NCBI RefSeq assembly: GCF_035319885.1
Contig: NZ_CP141285.1
Location: 1,674,001-1,738,000, forward strand
Length of the DNA stretch: 64,000 nt
Direction: 5' to 3'
From: Altererythrobacter sp. H2
GTDB lineage: Bacteria; Pseudomonadota; Alphaproteobacteria; Sphingomonadales; Sphingomonadaceae
In this document: positions 56,022 to 64,000 of the stretch, in pieces
Layout of the letters: each line of letters begins with the position of its first letter
How positions within the stretch are numbered: position 1 is the stretch's first letter
Made by a program: the position numbers and the translations under genes
Notes under the pieces: generated by a model
Databases searched by the model: none
The model's input: only the letters and a program-made list of their open reading frames with translations
What the model was told of the DNA's origin: nothing

Positions 56022-56323
56022 CCTTTCAGCCGGTCGACGTCGTCAACCGCGATGGTGCCGCGATTGCGGAAATAGATCACCAGGATGGCAAGGCCGATGG
56101 CTGCTTCGCCCGCCGCCACCGTCAGCACGAACATCGCGAACACCTGGCCCACCAGATCGCCGAGGAAGGCGCTGAAGGCCACCAGGTTGAGGTTCACGCT
56201 GAGCAGGATCAGCTCGATCCCCATCAGGATGATGATCACGTTCTTCCGGTTGAGGAAGATGCCGAGCACGCCCAGCACGAACAGGATCGCGCTGACGACG
56301 AGGTAATGTTCGATCCCGATCAC
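56018..56323 (-). CDS. nuoK: NADH-quinone oxidoreductase subunit K
   Basis: A 101-aa membrane subunit of complex I with three helices and the conserved Glu in [19 protein letters not shown] and a second Glu in [15 protein letters not shown], both part of the proton path. The GTG start at 56323, overlapping the nuoJ stop as GTGA, gives exactly the usual NuoK length ([15 protein letters not shown] start). Confidence 0.96.
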   Translation of the reverse strand: MIGIEHYLVVSAILFVLGVLGIFLNRKNVIIILMGIELILLSVNLNLVAFSAFLGDLVGQVFAMFVLTVAAGEAAIGLAILVIYFRNRGTIAVDDVDRLKG

Positions 56324-56940
56324 AGCTCGACCCCCTGCCCCACGGTGGGCTGCTTCATCACTATGGCCTCTTCCGGATTGCGAGAGACCTGGCGGGAGAT
56401 GTTCTGGCTTCCCCGCGCGCTCTTGGGCGGACGATGGGTCAGCACGATGGCCCCGATCATCGCCACCAGCAGGATCATGCCGGCCACTTCGAACAGGATC
56501 AGGTAGCGGCCATACATCAGGGCGCCGAGGCTGGCCGTGTTGCTCATCCCCTCCACCGGAGCGGCCAGGCCATCCGGCGTGCCAAGCGCCAGTGACCCTG
56601 CCTGATAGGCACCGATCCCCAGCACTAGCTCCGCCAGCAGCACCAGCGCAATTGCGATGCCGAGCGGGAAATTCTTGATGAATCCGGCGCGCAGTTCGGC
56701 GAAATCGATGTCGAGCATCATCACCACGAACAGGAACAGCACTGCGACTGCGCCGACGTAGACGATCACCAGCAGCATGGCGATGAACTCGGCGCCGACG
56801 AGCACCATCAGGCCGGCGGCGTTGAAGAACGCGAGGATCAGCCACAGCACCGAGTGGACCGGGTTCCGCGCGGTGATGACGAACACCGCGCTGGCGATCA
56901 TCATCACCGCGAAGAGGTAAAAGGCGAATGTCTGGATCAT
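56320..56940 (-). CDS. nuoJ: NADH-quinone oxidoreductase subunit J
   Basis: A 206-aa membrane subunit of complex I with five helices. [26 protein letters not shown] at the start, [28 protein letters not shown] (with the pi-bulge helix 3 seen in complex I structures) and [20 protein letters not shown] identify it. The hydrophilic C-terminus ends in VGQGVEL. Gap of 27 nt to nuoI, the longest inside this part of the operon. Confidence 0.96.
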   Translation of the reverse strand: MIQTFAFYLFAVMMIASAVFVITARNPVHSVLWLILAFFNAAGLMVLVGAEFIAMLLVIVYVGAVAVLFLFVVMMLDIDFAELRAGFIKNFPLGIAIALVLLAELVLGIGAYQAGSLALGTPDGLAAPVEGMSNTASLGALMYGRYLILFEVAGMILLVAMIGAIVLTHRPPKSARGSQNISRQVSRNPEEAIVMKQPTVGQGVEL

Positions 56941-56967
56941 AGTGTCATAGCGTCCTGGGCGCGGCCC

Positions 56968-57456
56968 CTAACGGTAGGGCGCATCGGCTTCAAGGTTGGC
57001 AGCGATGGCACGCTCCCACTTGTCCCCGTTGGCCAGCAGTTTCGCCTTGTCGTAGAGCAGTTCCTCGCGCGTTTCCGTCGCGTATTCGAAGTTCGGCCCC
57101 TCGACGATGGCATCGACCGGACAGGCTTCCTGGCAGAAACCGCAGTAGATGCACTTGGTCATGTCGATGTCATACCGCGTGGTGCGGCGGCTGCCATCTT
57201 CGCGCGGTTCGCTCTCGATGGTGATCGCCTGCGCCGGGCACACCGCCTCGCACAGCTTGCACGCGATGCAGCGCTCTTCTCCATTGGGATAGCGGCGCAG
57301 CGCATGCTCCCCGCGGAAACGGGGCGACAGCGGGTTCTTCTCGAACGGATAGTTGATCGTCACCTTGGGCTTGAAGAAGTACTTCAGCGTGAGGGCGTGC
57401 GCCTTCACGATCTCCCACAGGGTGAACGACTTGATGAACTGGGCGACCGAGGTCAT
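56968..57456 (-). CDS. nuoI: NADH-quinone oxidoreductase subunit I
   Basis: Peripheral-arm subunit carrying two 4Fe-4S clusters (N6a and N6b). Both motifs are visible: [12 protein letters not shown] and [12 protein letters not shown]. Start ATG 57456 ([16 protein letters not shown]) overlaps the nuoH stop by ATGA and gives 162 aa, the usual alphaproteobacterial length; the longer upstream frame lies inside nuoH and is not used. Confidence 0.97.
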   Translation of the reverse strand: MTSVAQFIKSFTLWEIVKAHALTLKYFFKPKVTINYPFEKNPLSPRFRGEHALRRYPNGEERCIACKLCEAVCPAQAITIESEPREDGSRRTTRYDIDMTKCIYCGFCQEACPVDAIVEGPNFEYATETREELLYDKAKLLANGDKWERAIAANLEADAPYR

Positions 57457-58514
57457 GCAGCGGCTCCATAGTGGCCGGTGGCCATGAGATAGCCAGAGAC
57501 GAGGACGACGAAGAGGAGGCTCAGCGGCAGGAACACCTTCCACCCGAGCCGCATCAGCTGATCGTAGCGGTAGCGGGGAACCGTCGCCATGACCCAGCTG
57601 AACAGGAAGAAGAAGAACAGGATCTTGCCGAACAGCCAGACGATGCCCGGGATGTCGAACCACGGGATCAGATCGATATCGAGCGGCGGAAGCCAACCGC
57701 CGAAGAACAGCAGCGCGTTGAGCGTGCACATCAGCAGGATGTTGGCATATTCGCCCAGCCAGAACAGCGCGAAGGCCATCGAGCTGTATTCGGTCTGGTA
57801 ACCGGCCACGAGCTCGCTTTCCGCCTCGGTCAGGTCAAACGGCACGCGCTGCGTTTCCGCCAGGCAGGAGATAAAGAACATCACCCACATCGGGAACAGC
57901 AGCAGGTTGAAGACGTAGCCGTTGACGATCCCGAACCCGTGGCCGCGCTGCGCCTCGACGATTTCGCTGAGGTTGAACGTGCCCGCCCACAGGACCACGC
58001 AGATCAGGATGAACCCGATCGAGACTTCATAGGAAATCATCTGCGCGGCAGCGCGCATGGCGGAGAAGAAGGGGTACTTTGAGTTCGATGCCCACCCGCT
58101 CATCACCACGCCGTAAACCGACAGCGAGCTGATCGCGAGAATGTAGAGCAGGCCGACGTTGATGTCTGCCAGCACCACCCCTGCGTCGAACGGGACCACC
58201 GCCCAGGCGGCCAGTGCCACGATGAAAGTGACGATCGGGGCGAGGATGAAGATGCCCTTGTTCGCCGCGCTGGGGATGATGGTTTCCTGCAGGAACACCT
58301 TGATCCCGTCGGCAAACGACTGGAGCAGGCCGAACGGCCCGACCACGTTCGGCCCGCGCCGCAGGTTGATCGCGGCCCAGACCTTGCGGTCCATGTAGAT
58401 GATCATCGCCACCGCAGCCATCAGTGGCAAGGCGATGATGAGGATGCCGGAGACGGTGGCAACGGCCCATGCCCATTCGTAGGACATGCCGAGAGACTGG
58501 AAGAACCGGGTCAT
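57453..58514 (-). CDS. nuoH: NADH-quinone oxidoreductase subunit H
   Basis: Membrane subunit forming much of the quinone site at the junction of the two arms. The 353-aa protein has about eight helices with [31 protein letters not shown], the acidic loop [27 protein letters not shown] and [21 protein letters not shown]. Overlaps nuoG upstream and nuoI downstream, both by 4 nt. Confidence 0.98.
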   Translation of the reverse strand: MTRFFQSLGMSYEWAWAVATVSGILIIALPLMAAVAMIIYMDRKVWAAINLRRGPNVVGPFGLLQSFADGIKVFLQETIIPSAANKGIFILAPIVTFIVALAAWAVVPFDAGVVLADINVGLLYILAISSLSVYGVVMSGWASNSKYPFFSAMRAAAQMISYEVSIGFILICVVLWAGTFNLSEIVEAQRGHGFGIVNGYVFNLLLFPMWVMFFISCLAETQRVPFDLTEAESELVAGYQTEYSSMAFALFWLGEYANILLMCTLNALLFFGGWLPPLDIDLIPWFDIPGIVWLFGKILFFFFLFSWVMATVPRYRYDQLMRLGWKVFLPLSLLFVVLVSGYLMATGHYGAAA

Positions 58515-60520
58515 TCCGCAGCCTCCGCAATGTCTTCCCCGTGGAGCAGTTCGGCCGAGCAGCGCTGCATCACCGCGCTGGCGCGGGCGATCGGGTTGGT
58601 GAGGTAGAAGTCCTTGATCGGATAACCTTCGATCACATCTTCCACCTTGGTCTTCGCATTCCCCTTGGGCAGCGCGCCATAATTAGCGAGCCCCTCTTCG
58701 CCGAGCGCAGGCACTTCAGCGATCATCGCGGCCTGCAATTGGTCAAAGCTGTCGAAACCGACAGTCACGCCCAGCGCATCTGCCAGCGCGCGCAGGATCG
58801 TCCAGTCTTCGCGCGCGTCACCCGGCGCGAACACGGCCTTCTCGGCGAACTGCACCCGGCCTTCGGTGTTGACGTAAGTCCCGTCTTTCTCGGCAAAGCT
58901 GGCAGCGGGGAGGACAATGTCCGCCGCGTGCGCGCCCTTGTCGCCGTGGTGGCCGATGTAGACCTTGAGGCTGCCGGTAAAGGCCGACCAGTCGACTTCA
59001 TCCGCGCCCAATGCCAGCACCACCTTGGGCGAGGCCTTGGCGATGTCGCCAATTCCGCCAGCTTGCGCATATCCTAGCATCAACCCGCCCATGCGGCTCG
59101 CCGCCATGTGGAGGACGTTGAACCCGTTCCAATCGTCACGGACCAGTTTGAGCTTGTCGGAGAGCGCCAGGCACGCACCCAGTGCGCCCTTGGCCAGCCC
59201 CGCCCCGCCGAGGATCAGCGCTGGCCGCTCGGCGCCCTTGAACGCTTCCGTCACGTCCTTGGGCAGCTTGCCCAGCACCGAAAGATCGTTGCCCAGGAAC
59301 GTCACCGGATAGGTCGGTTCCCATTCAGGGCCGACGATGAACACCTTCGCCCCGCGCTTGGCCGCCTTGCGCAGGCGGACATTGACCAGTGGCGCTTCCC
59401 AGCGGACATGGCTGCCGACGATCAGGATCGCGTCAGCCGTCTCGATACCGGCGAAAGTGCTGTTGAAGTTGACCGCAGCGAGATTGCCGGTCTCGTAGGC
59501 AAGGCCGGTCTGGCGCCCTTCGAGCAGGTCGGACCCCATCGCCCGCAGCAGGGCTTTGGCGGCGAACATCGTCTCGCAATCGACCAGATCGCCTGCAATC
59601 GCAGCGATACTGGCACCGGGCTTAGCGCCCGCAATGGTCTTGAAGGCTTCGTCCCAGCTCGCGGGCTGGAGCTTGCCAGCGTTGCGGATCCACACCTTGT
59701 CGAGCCGCCGCGCGCCGAGCCCGTCGACCATGTAGCGGCCCTTGTCGGAGAGCCACTCTTCGTTCACGTCGTCGTTGACGCGGGGCAGCGCGCGCATCAC
59801 TTCGCGCCCGCGGCTGTCGAGGCGGATGTTTGCGCCCACCGCATCGCTCACGTCGATGCTCAGTGTCTTCTTCAGTTCCCACGGCCGCGCCTCGAAGGCA
59901 TAGGGGCGCGAGGTCAGTGCGCCGACCGGGCACAGGTCGATCACATTGGCCGAAAGCTCATGCGCCGCCGCCTGTTCGAGATAGGTGGTGATCTGCATGT
60001 CTTCGCCGCGATAGAGCGCGCCGATTTCGTCCACGCCCGCGATTTCCTCGCTGAAGCGGACGCAGCGGGTGCAGTGGATGCAGCGGGTCATGATCGTCTT
60101 GATCAGCGGGCCCATGTACTTCTCGGTGACGGCGCGCTTGTTTTCCTCGTAGCGGCTGCCGCCCCGGCCATAGGCCACGGCCTGGTCCTGCAGGTCACAT
60201 TCACCGCCCTGGTCGCAGATCGGGCAGTCGAGCGGGTGGTTGATGAGGAGGAACTCCATCACCCCTTCGCGCGCGGCCTTCACCATCGGCGTGTCGGTGC
60301 GGATTTCCTGTCCCTCGGTGGCGGGCAGCGCACAGCTCGCCTGCGGCTTGGGCGGCCCGGGCTTTACCTCGACCAGGCACATGCGGCAGTTGCCGGCAAT
60401 GCTCAGCCGTTCATGATAGCAAAAGCGAGGGATTTCCTTCCCCGCCAGCTCGCAGGCCTGCAGGACAGTGGCCCCGTTGGGGACCTCGATTTCCTGGCCG
60501 TCGACAGTAACCTTAGGCAT
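58511..60520 (-). CDS. nuoG: NADH-quinone oxidoreductase subunit G
   Basis: Largest peripheral-arm subunit (669 aa). The N-terminal domain binds one 2Fe-2S and two 4Fe-4S clusters: [15 protein letters not shown] with a later Cys, [18 protein letters not shown] and [10 protein letters not shown] plus CPVGAL. The rest is a molybdopterin-oxidoreductase-like domain that has lost its cofactor. Start ATG 60520 ([16 protein letters not shown]) was chosen because homologues begin there. It overlaps the end of the unknown secreted-protein gene by 8 nt. Confidence 0.97.
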   Translation of the reverse strand: MPKVTVDGQEIEVPNGATVLQACELAGKEIPRFCYHERLSIAGNCRMCLVEVKPGPPKPQASCALPATEGQEIRTDTPMVKAAREGVMEFLLINHPLDCPICDQGGECDLQDQAVAYGRGGSRYEENKRAVTEKYMGPLIKTIMTRCIHCTRCVRFSEEIAGVDEIGALYRGEDMQITTYLEQAAAHELSANVIDLCPVGALTSRPYAFEARPWELKKTLSIDVSDAVGANIRLDSRGREVMRALPRVNDDVNEEWLSDKGRYMVDGLGARRLDKVWIRNAGKLQPASWDEAFKTIAGAKPGASIAAIAGDLVDCETMFAAKALLRAMGSDLLEGRQTGLAYETGNLAAVNFNSTFAGIETADAILIVGSHVRWEAPLVNVRLRKAAKRGAKVFIVGPEWEPTYPVTFLGNDLSVLGKLPKDVTEAFKGAERPALILGGAGLAKGALGACLALSDKLKLVRDDWNGFNVLHMAASRMGGLMLGYAQAGGIGDIAKASPKVVLALGADEVDWSAFTGSLKVYIGHHGDKGAHAADIVLPAASFAEKDGTYVNTEGRVQFAEKAVFAPGDAREDWTILRALADALGVTVGFDSFDQLQAAMIAEVPALGEEGLANYGALPKGNAKTKVEDVIEGYPIKDFYLTNPIARASAVMQRCSAELLHGEDIAEAAE

Positions 60521-61187
60521 CGTTTTCCACCTTCTGGGCGGCAAGCAGGCGATAAGAGGCGGTTGCCAACATCGAGCGCAGGCCGAGCGCGGAGGCTTCC
60601 AGCTTGCCCTTCTCGCCCGAGCAAATGTCCGCAACTGGCTGGAGCTCGGCCAAAGCTGCGCGTTCTTCCTTGCTGGCGACTTCGGTCGTGAGGGCAGCAG
60701 CCACCATGTGCGGCGCACCGCGGGCAATGCACATGGCCACGCCGTCAGTCCACGAATAGCTGGCTGCGGCCGGGCCGAGCGCGGCCATGGACAGCCGCTT
60801 CAGCAGCGACTCCTGGTCCTGCTCCAGCATTTCTTCGGCCAGCGCACCTGCGAACGGCAGGTTGCCCATCCGCATCCGCCCGGAAAGGCCGACCTTGCGG
60901 GCACAGCCTTCGTTGTCACGCGACAGGTTGCGCAGGCCATTGCGGTACTCGGTCGTGCGGAAATCTCGCACCAGCACATCGGAGACCTTGGCCGGGCTGG
61001 CAGCGACCACGCATTCGGCAAAACTGGCCATGGTGCGTCGCGCCTTTTGCTCGTCCTCGGGCACTACCGGCGCATCGCCGCGACCCATTTCCCGCTCGGG
61101 GTTGGGCCACGGGGCAGGAAACGGCTCGGGCTGCTGCTGCGCCGGGGGCGCCGCCTGCAAGGCCAGCAGGAGAGACGCGAGGATCAT
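60513..61187 (-). CDS. Secreted protein of unknown function embedded between nuoF and nuoG
   Basis: A 224-aa protein with a short, hydrophobic N-terminal signal ([18 protein letters not shown]) and a Pro-rich spacer, then a helical domain with four conserved-looking cysteines ([36 protein letters not shown]). These suggest a periplasmic domain with two disulfides. It starts in the 4-nt overlap with the nuoF stop and ends 8 nt inside nuoG, so it is translationally coupled to core complex I genes. Not a known complex I subunit; I do not recognise the family. Confidence 0.85.
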   Translation of the reverse strand: MILASLLLALQAAPPAQQQPEPFPAPWPNPEREMGRGDAPVVPEDEQKARRTMASFAECVVAASPAKVSDVLVRDFRTTEYRNGLRNLSRDNEGCARKVGLSGRMRMGNLPFAGALAEEMLEQDQESLLKRLSMAALGPAAASYSWTDGVAMCIARGAPHMVAAALTTEVASKEERAALAELQPVADICSGEKGKLEASALGLRSMLATASYRLLAAQKVENDA

Positions 61188-62491
61188 TCTGCCGCCTCTT
61201 CGTATTCTGGCGCAAACTGCGCGTTATGCTCGTGAATGCGCCGCTCCAGCTCAGGCCGGAAGTGACGGATCAGGCCCTGGATCGGCCACGCCGCCGCATC
61301 GCCCAGCGCACAGATGGTGTGGCCTTCGACCTGCTTGGTAACCTGCTGCAGCATGTCGATTTCCTCGATCGCCGCGTCGCCGGTACGCAGGCGCTCCATC
61401 ATGCGCCACATCCAGCCCGTGCCTTCACGGCAGGGGGTGCATTGGCCGCAGCTTTCGTGCTTGTAGAAGTAGCTGAGCCGCGAAATCGCGCGGACGATGT
61501 CGGCCGACTTGTCCATCACGATCACTGCCGCTGTACCAAGCCCGGAGCCGACATCCTTCAGCCCGTCGAAGTCCATCGGGGCGTCCATGATCTGCGCCGC
61601 CGGAACCAGAGGCACGGAGGACCCGCCGGGGATCACCGCCAGCAGGTTGTCCCACCCGCCGGTAATGCCGCCGCAATGCTTCTCGATCAGTTCGCGGAAC
61701 GGGATGCTCATCGCTTCCTCTACCACGCAGGGCTTGTCCACGTGCCCGCTGATCTGGAATAGCTTGGTGCCCTTGTTGTTCTCGCGCCCGAAGCTGGAGA
61801 ACCAGGTCGCGCCCCGCCGCAGGATCGTGGGGACGACCGCGATGCTCTCGACGTTGTTGACCGTGGTCGGGCAGCCATAGAGGCCAGCGCCGGCCGGGAA
61901 CGGCGGCTTGAGGCGCGGCTGGCCCTTCTTGCCTTCGAGGCTTTCTATCATCGCGGTCTCTTCGCCGCAGATATAGGCGCCCGCGCCTCGATGCATGAAC
62001 ACGTCGAAGTCGTAACCGGACTTGGCCGCATTCTTGCCCAGCAATCCCGCCGCATAGGCTTCGTCGATCGCCGCCTGAAGCGTCTCGGCCTCGCGGATAT
62101 ATTCGCCGCGAATGTAGATGTAGGCAGCCCGCGCGCGCATCGCGAACCCGGCGACCAGCGCGCCTTCGATCAGCTTGTGCGGATCGTGGCGGATGATCTC
62201 ACGGTCCTTGCAACTGCCCGGCTCGGACTCGTCGGCGTTGATGACCAGAAAGCTGGGGCGGCCGTCCTTGCTTTCCTTGGGCATGAACGACCACTTGAGG
62301 CCGGTCGGAAAGCCCGCCCCGCCCCGTCCGCGCAGGCCGGAGGCCTTGACCTCGTCAATGATCTTGTCCTGCCCGAGCGCGATCAGGGCCTTGGTGTTAT
62401 CCCAGTCCCCACGCGCCTGCGCCTCTTTCAGGTTCCAGGGCTGGAACCCGTAGAGGTTGGTGAAGATGCGGTCTTTGTCCTGAAGGCTCAC
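61184..62491 (-). CDS. nuoF: NADH-quinone oxidoreductase subunit F (NADH- and FMN-binding)
   Basis: Electron-entry subunit with NADH site, FMN and one 4Fe-4S cluster. Motifs: [20 protein letters not shown] (NADH/FMN), [35 protein letters not shown] and cluster ligands [12 protein letters not shown] with a later Cys in [13 protein letters not shown]. The start is GTG 62491, with GGGAGGG 9 nt upstream, giving 435 aa ([15 protein letters not shown]). The GTG shares one base with the stop of the small upstream gene, so the two are coupled. Confidence 0.97.
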   Translation of the reverse strand: MSLQDKDRIFTNLYGFQPWNLKEAQARGDWDNTKALIALGQDKIIDEVKASGLRGRGGAGFPTGLKWSFMPKESKDGRPSFLVINADESEPGSCKDREIIRHDPHKLIEGALVAGFAMRARAAYIYIRGEYIREAETLQAAIDEAYAAGLLGKNAAKSGYDFDVFMHRGAGAYICGEETAMIESLEGKKGQPRLKPPFPAGAGLYGCPTTVNNVESIAVVPTILRRGATWFSSFGRENNKGTKLFQISGHVDKPCVVEEAMSIPFRELIEKHCGGITGGWDNLLAVIPGGSSVPLVPAAQIMDAPMDFDGLKDVGSGLGTAAVIVMDKSADIVRAISRLSYFYKHESCGQCTPCREGTGWMWRMMERLRTGDAAIEEIDMLQQVTKQVEGHTICALGDAAAWPIQGLIRHFRPELERRIHEHNAQFAPEYEEAAE

Positions 62492-62658
62492 TAACCATTC
62501 CCTCCCGACTTGTTGCGGGCAAAAACCCCGAACCCGCCGAACAGGAAGCCGAGGATCAACCAAACGACCCAGTCATCGCCTTGCAGGAATTTGAAGGCCG
62601 CAAGGGCAAGAAAGATGATGCCGACCACCGGCAAACCCTTTTTACCGATTTCGCCCAT
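62491..62658 (-). CDS. 55-aa two-helix membrane protein between nuoE and nuoF
   Basis: ATG 62656-62658 overlaps the nuoE stop (ATGA) and the TAG at 62491-62493 shares one base with the nuoF GTG. The product has a basic N-terminus (GEIGKKG), helix 1 at about 9-25 ([17 protein letters not shown]), a short QGDDW turn, helix 2 at about 30-48 ([19 protein letters not shown]) and a polar tail with RNKSGGNG. Coupling on both sides and a membrane-protein pattern show it is a real gene, although too short for most gene finders. Function unknown; possibly an accessory of complex I. Confidence 0.85.
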   Translation of the reverse strand: MGEIGKKGLPVVGIIFLALAAFKFLQGDDWVVWLILGFLFGGFGVFARNKSGGNG

Positions 62659-63326
62659 CACCATTCCCCCCGGTAATCATGGTTGGCATCGACCATCGCC
62701 TTGAGCGTGCTCAGCGCGCCCGCCGGTTCGCTGGTGTGGCGGCCCGGCTCCTGCGTGCCTGCCTTCGGCGTCTGCCCGCTGGCAAGCGCATCGAGCACTG
62801 CATCGAGCCGCTCAGGAGTCAGGTCTTCATAATTGTCGTCGTTGATCTGGACCATCGGCGCGGTGGCGCAATTGCCCATGCATTCGACTTCGGTGAGTGT
62901 CCACAGCCCATCGGCGGAGACATGGCCCTTGCTCATCCCGCGCTTCTTGCAGGTGTCGAACAGCGCGTCCGAGCCGCGCAGCATGCACGGGGTGGTGCCG
63001 CACACCTGCACGTGGAATTTGCCCACCGGACGCAGGTTGTACATGAAATAGAACGTCGCGACTTCGAGCACCCGGATCACCGGCATGTCGAGATACTTGG
63101 CGACATATTCGATCACCGGCAGCGGCAGCCAGCCCTGCGTATCGGTCTCGGCGCCGACCTGTCGCTGGGCGAGATCGAGCAGCGGCATTACCGCGCTTTT
63201 CTGGCGGCCTTCGGGATACTTGGCGATGTGCCAGTCGGCCTTCGCACGGTTTTCGTCCGTCCACGCGAAAGAACCCCAGCGGGCGCGCAGTTCGGGAGTA
63301 TCGGGTGCGGGGGAACGGTCAGCCAT
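62658..63326 (-). CDS. nuoE: NADH-quinone oxidoreductase subunit E
   Basis: Thioredoxin-fold subunit with one 2Fe-2S cluster (N1a), 222 aa. Ligands are in VQVCGTTPCMLRGSD and VECMGNCATAPM. The N-terminal helical part (DLAQRQVGAETDTQGWLPLPVIEYVA) is family-typical, and residues 185-222 are a low-complexity extension ending in NHDYRGEW, usual in Alphaproteobacteria. The ATG lies inside the 3' end of the small upstream gene, whose stop overlaps codons 2-3. Confidence 0.97.
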   Translation of the reverse strand: MADRSPAPDTPELRARWGSFAWTDENRAKADWHIAKYPEGRQKSAVMPLLDLAQRQVGAETDTQGWLPLPVIEYVAKYLDMPVIRVLEVATFYFMYNLRPVGKFHVQVCGTTPCMLRGSDALFDTCKKRGMSKGHVSADGLWTLTEVECMGNCATAPMVQINDDNYEDLTPERLDAVLDALASGQTPKAGTQEPGRHTSEPAGALSTLKAMVDANHDYRGEW

Positions 63327-63492
63327 TGTCGTTTTTCTTCTTCAGCGAGGCGGCCACCGCGATGAGCGATGAGCCGATGGCAATATTGGCCGCTCCGATC
63401 ACCACATTGCCGATAATGAACATGACGACAGCCGATACGAAGAGGACAATCGAAAACCCGATCAGCAATCCGTGCATTTGCTCCTTATTCAC
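63319..63492 (-). CDS. 57-aa two-helix membrane protein between nuoD and nuoE
   Basis: GTG 63490-63492 overlaps the nuoD stop (GTGA); an internal ATG at 63477, with AAGGAG only 3 nt ahead, would give 52 aa. The product has two hydrophobic helices (about 8-28 and 29-50; [21 protein letters not shown] then [21 protein letters not shown]) and a basic tail ending KKKNDNG, which predicts that both ends are cytoplasmic. The stop overlaps the nuoE start, so it is coupled on both sides. Unrelated in sequence to the 55-aa protein after nuoE. Function unknown. Confidence 0.82.
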   Translation of the reverse strand: MNKEQMHGLLIGFSIVLFVSAVVMFIIGNVVIGAANIAIGSSLIAVAASLKKKNDNG

Positions 63493-64000
63493 CGGTCACA
63501 CTCCCCGAACACCACATCGATTGCGCCGAGGATGGCCGTCGCGTCGGGCAGCATGTGACCCTTGCTCATCATGTCCATTGCCTGGAGGTGGCTGAACGCG
63601 GTCGGTCGGATCTTGCAGCGGTAGGGTTTGTTCGACCCATCCGACACCAGATAGACTCCGAATTCGCCCTTGGGGCTTTCGGTCGCCACGTAGACTTCAC
63701 CCGCAGGCACGTGGAAGCCTTCGGTGTAGAGCTTGAAGTGGTGGATAAGCGCTTCCATGCTCTGCTTCATCTCGCCGCGCTTTGGGGGCGAGACTTTTCC
63801 ATCGGTGCTCGCAATCGGACCGCTGGGCATTTGCGCCAAGCACTGCTTGATGATCTTCGCGCTCTCGTAGACTTCCTTCACGCGGACCATGAAGCGGTCG
63901 TAACAGTCCGAATTGGTGCCGACGGGAATGTCGAACTCCATCCGGTCGTAAACGTCGTAGGGCTGGCTCTTGCGCAGGTCCCACGGGATCCCAGCGGCGC
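63489..64000 (-). CDS. nuoD: NADH-quinone oxidoreductase subunit D, N-terminus beyond window
   Basis: C-terminal 169 codons of the 49-kDa quinone-site subunit, open to the window end. Family segments: [86 protein letters not shown] and the terminal [14 protein letters not shown]. The gene continues to higher coordinates toward nuoA-C. Its stop overlaps the GTG of the 57-aa gene. Confidence 0.97.
   Translation of the reverse strand, partial: AAGIPWDLRKSQPYDVYDRMEFDIPVGTNSDCYDRFMVRVKEVYESAKIIKQCLAQMPSGPIASTDGKVSPPKRGEMKQSMEALIHHFKLYTEGFHVPAGEVYVATESPKGEFGVYLVSDGSNKPYRCKIRPTAFSHLQAMDMMSKGHMLPDATAILGAIDVVFGECDR

Overview
The window is a GC-rich, densely packed chromosomal segment of an alphaproteobacterium, most likely a member of the Sphingomonadales (Erythrobacteraceae-like). 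This rests on the sphingomonad-type GyrA N-terminus, a lipoyl domain fused to PDH E1 beta, a TipN-like polarity protein, a GTTC-N7-GTTC LexA box before lexA, a ROSE-type thermosensor before hsp20, an alphaproteobacterial nuo operon order and frequent GTG/TTG starts. The taxonomic call is inference from gene content; no marker rRNA is present.

Layout. 1-6.7 kb: end of a secreted-protein gene, gyrA, a YhhN-type lysoplasmalogenase, trmFO, an EF-hand protein and a small squalene/phytoene-synthase-like protein. 6.8-12.4 kb: two adjacent operons of TadE/TadG-type minor pseudopilins (six genes) without any secretion ATPase, secretin or peptidase; CtrA-like motifs precede both. 12.4-16.6 kb (minus strand): pdhB, pdhA, an FtsB-like gene and an acyl-CoA dehydrogenase. 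16.7-19.7 kb: hppD, a VOC protein and an MFS carrier. 19.7-22.4 kb: tRNA-Arg(CCT) with a displaced 19-bp copy of its 3' end, DUF1178, a nitrilase-family amidase, glutaredoxin, hsp20 and an apparently complete small transcription unit with no convincing gene. 22.4-25.4 kb (minus strand): pyrG, secG, tpiA. 25.6-35.8 kb: a long plus-strand run ppiD-trpE-(phosphodiester glycosidase lipoprotein)-pip-trpG-trpD-trpC, then moaC-moeA-lexA. 35.8-40.8 kb: comEC (minus), gltX, gltA.

40.8-47.5 kb is the most unusual part: a long tipN-like coiled-coil membrane protein is divergent from four minus-strand genes. These encode an Hpt-like protein without its histidine, a nucleotidyltransferase-like protein fused to membrane helices, an unrecognised helical protein, and a sensor-kinase-like protein whose H-box histidine is arginine. 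I read this as a candidate cell-polarity or cell-cycle module built on phosphorelay folds that cannot use the usual phosphohistidines; this is a hypothesis.

47.5-64 kb (minus strand) is one long unit transcribed toward lower coordinates: nuoD (cut by the window end), a 57-aa membrane protein, nuoE, a 55-aa membrane protein, nuoF, a secreted unknown protein, nuoG-H-I-J-K-L-M-N, birA, coaX, rnj and a DUF1467 gene. Nearly all junctions are 1-8 nt overlaps. The three uncharacterised genes embedded between core complex I subunits deserve attention.
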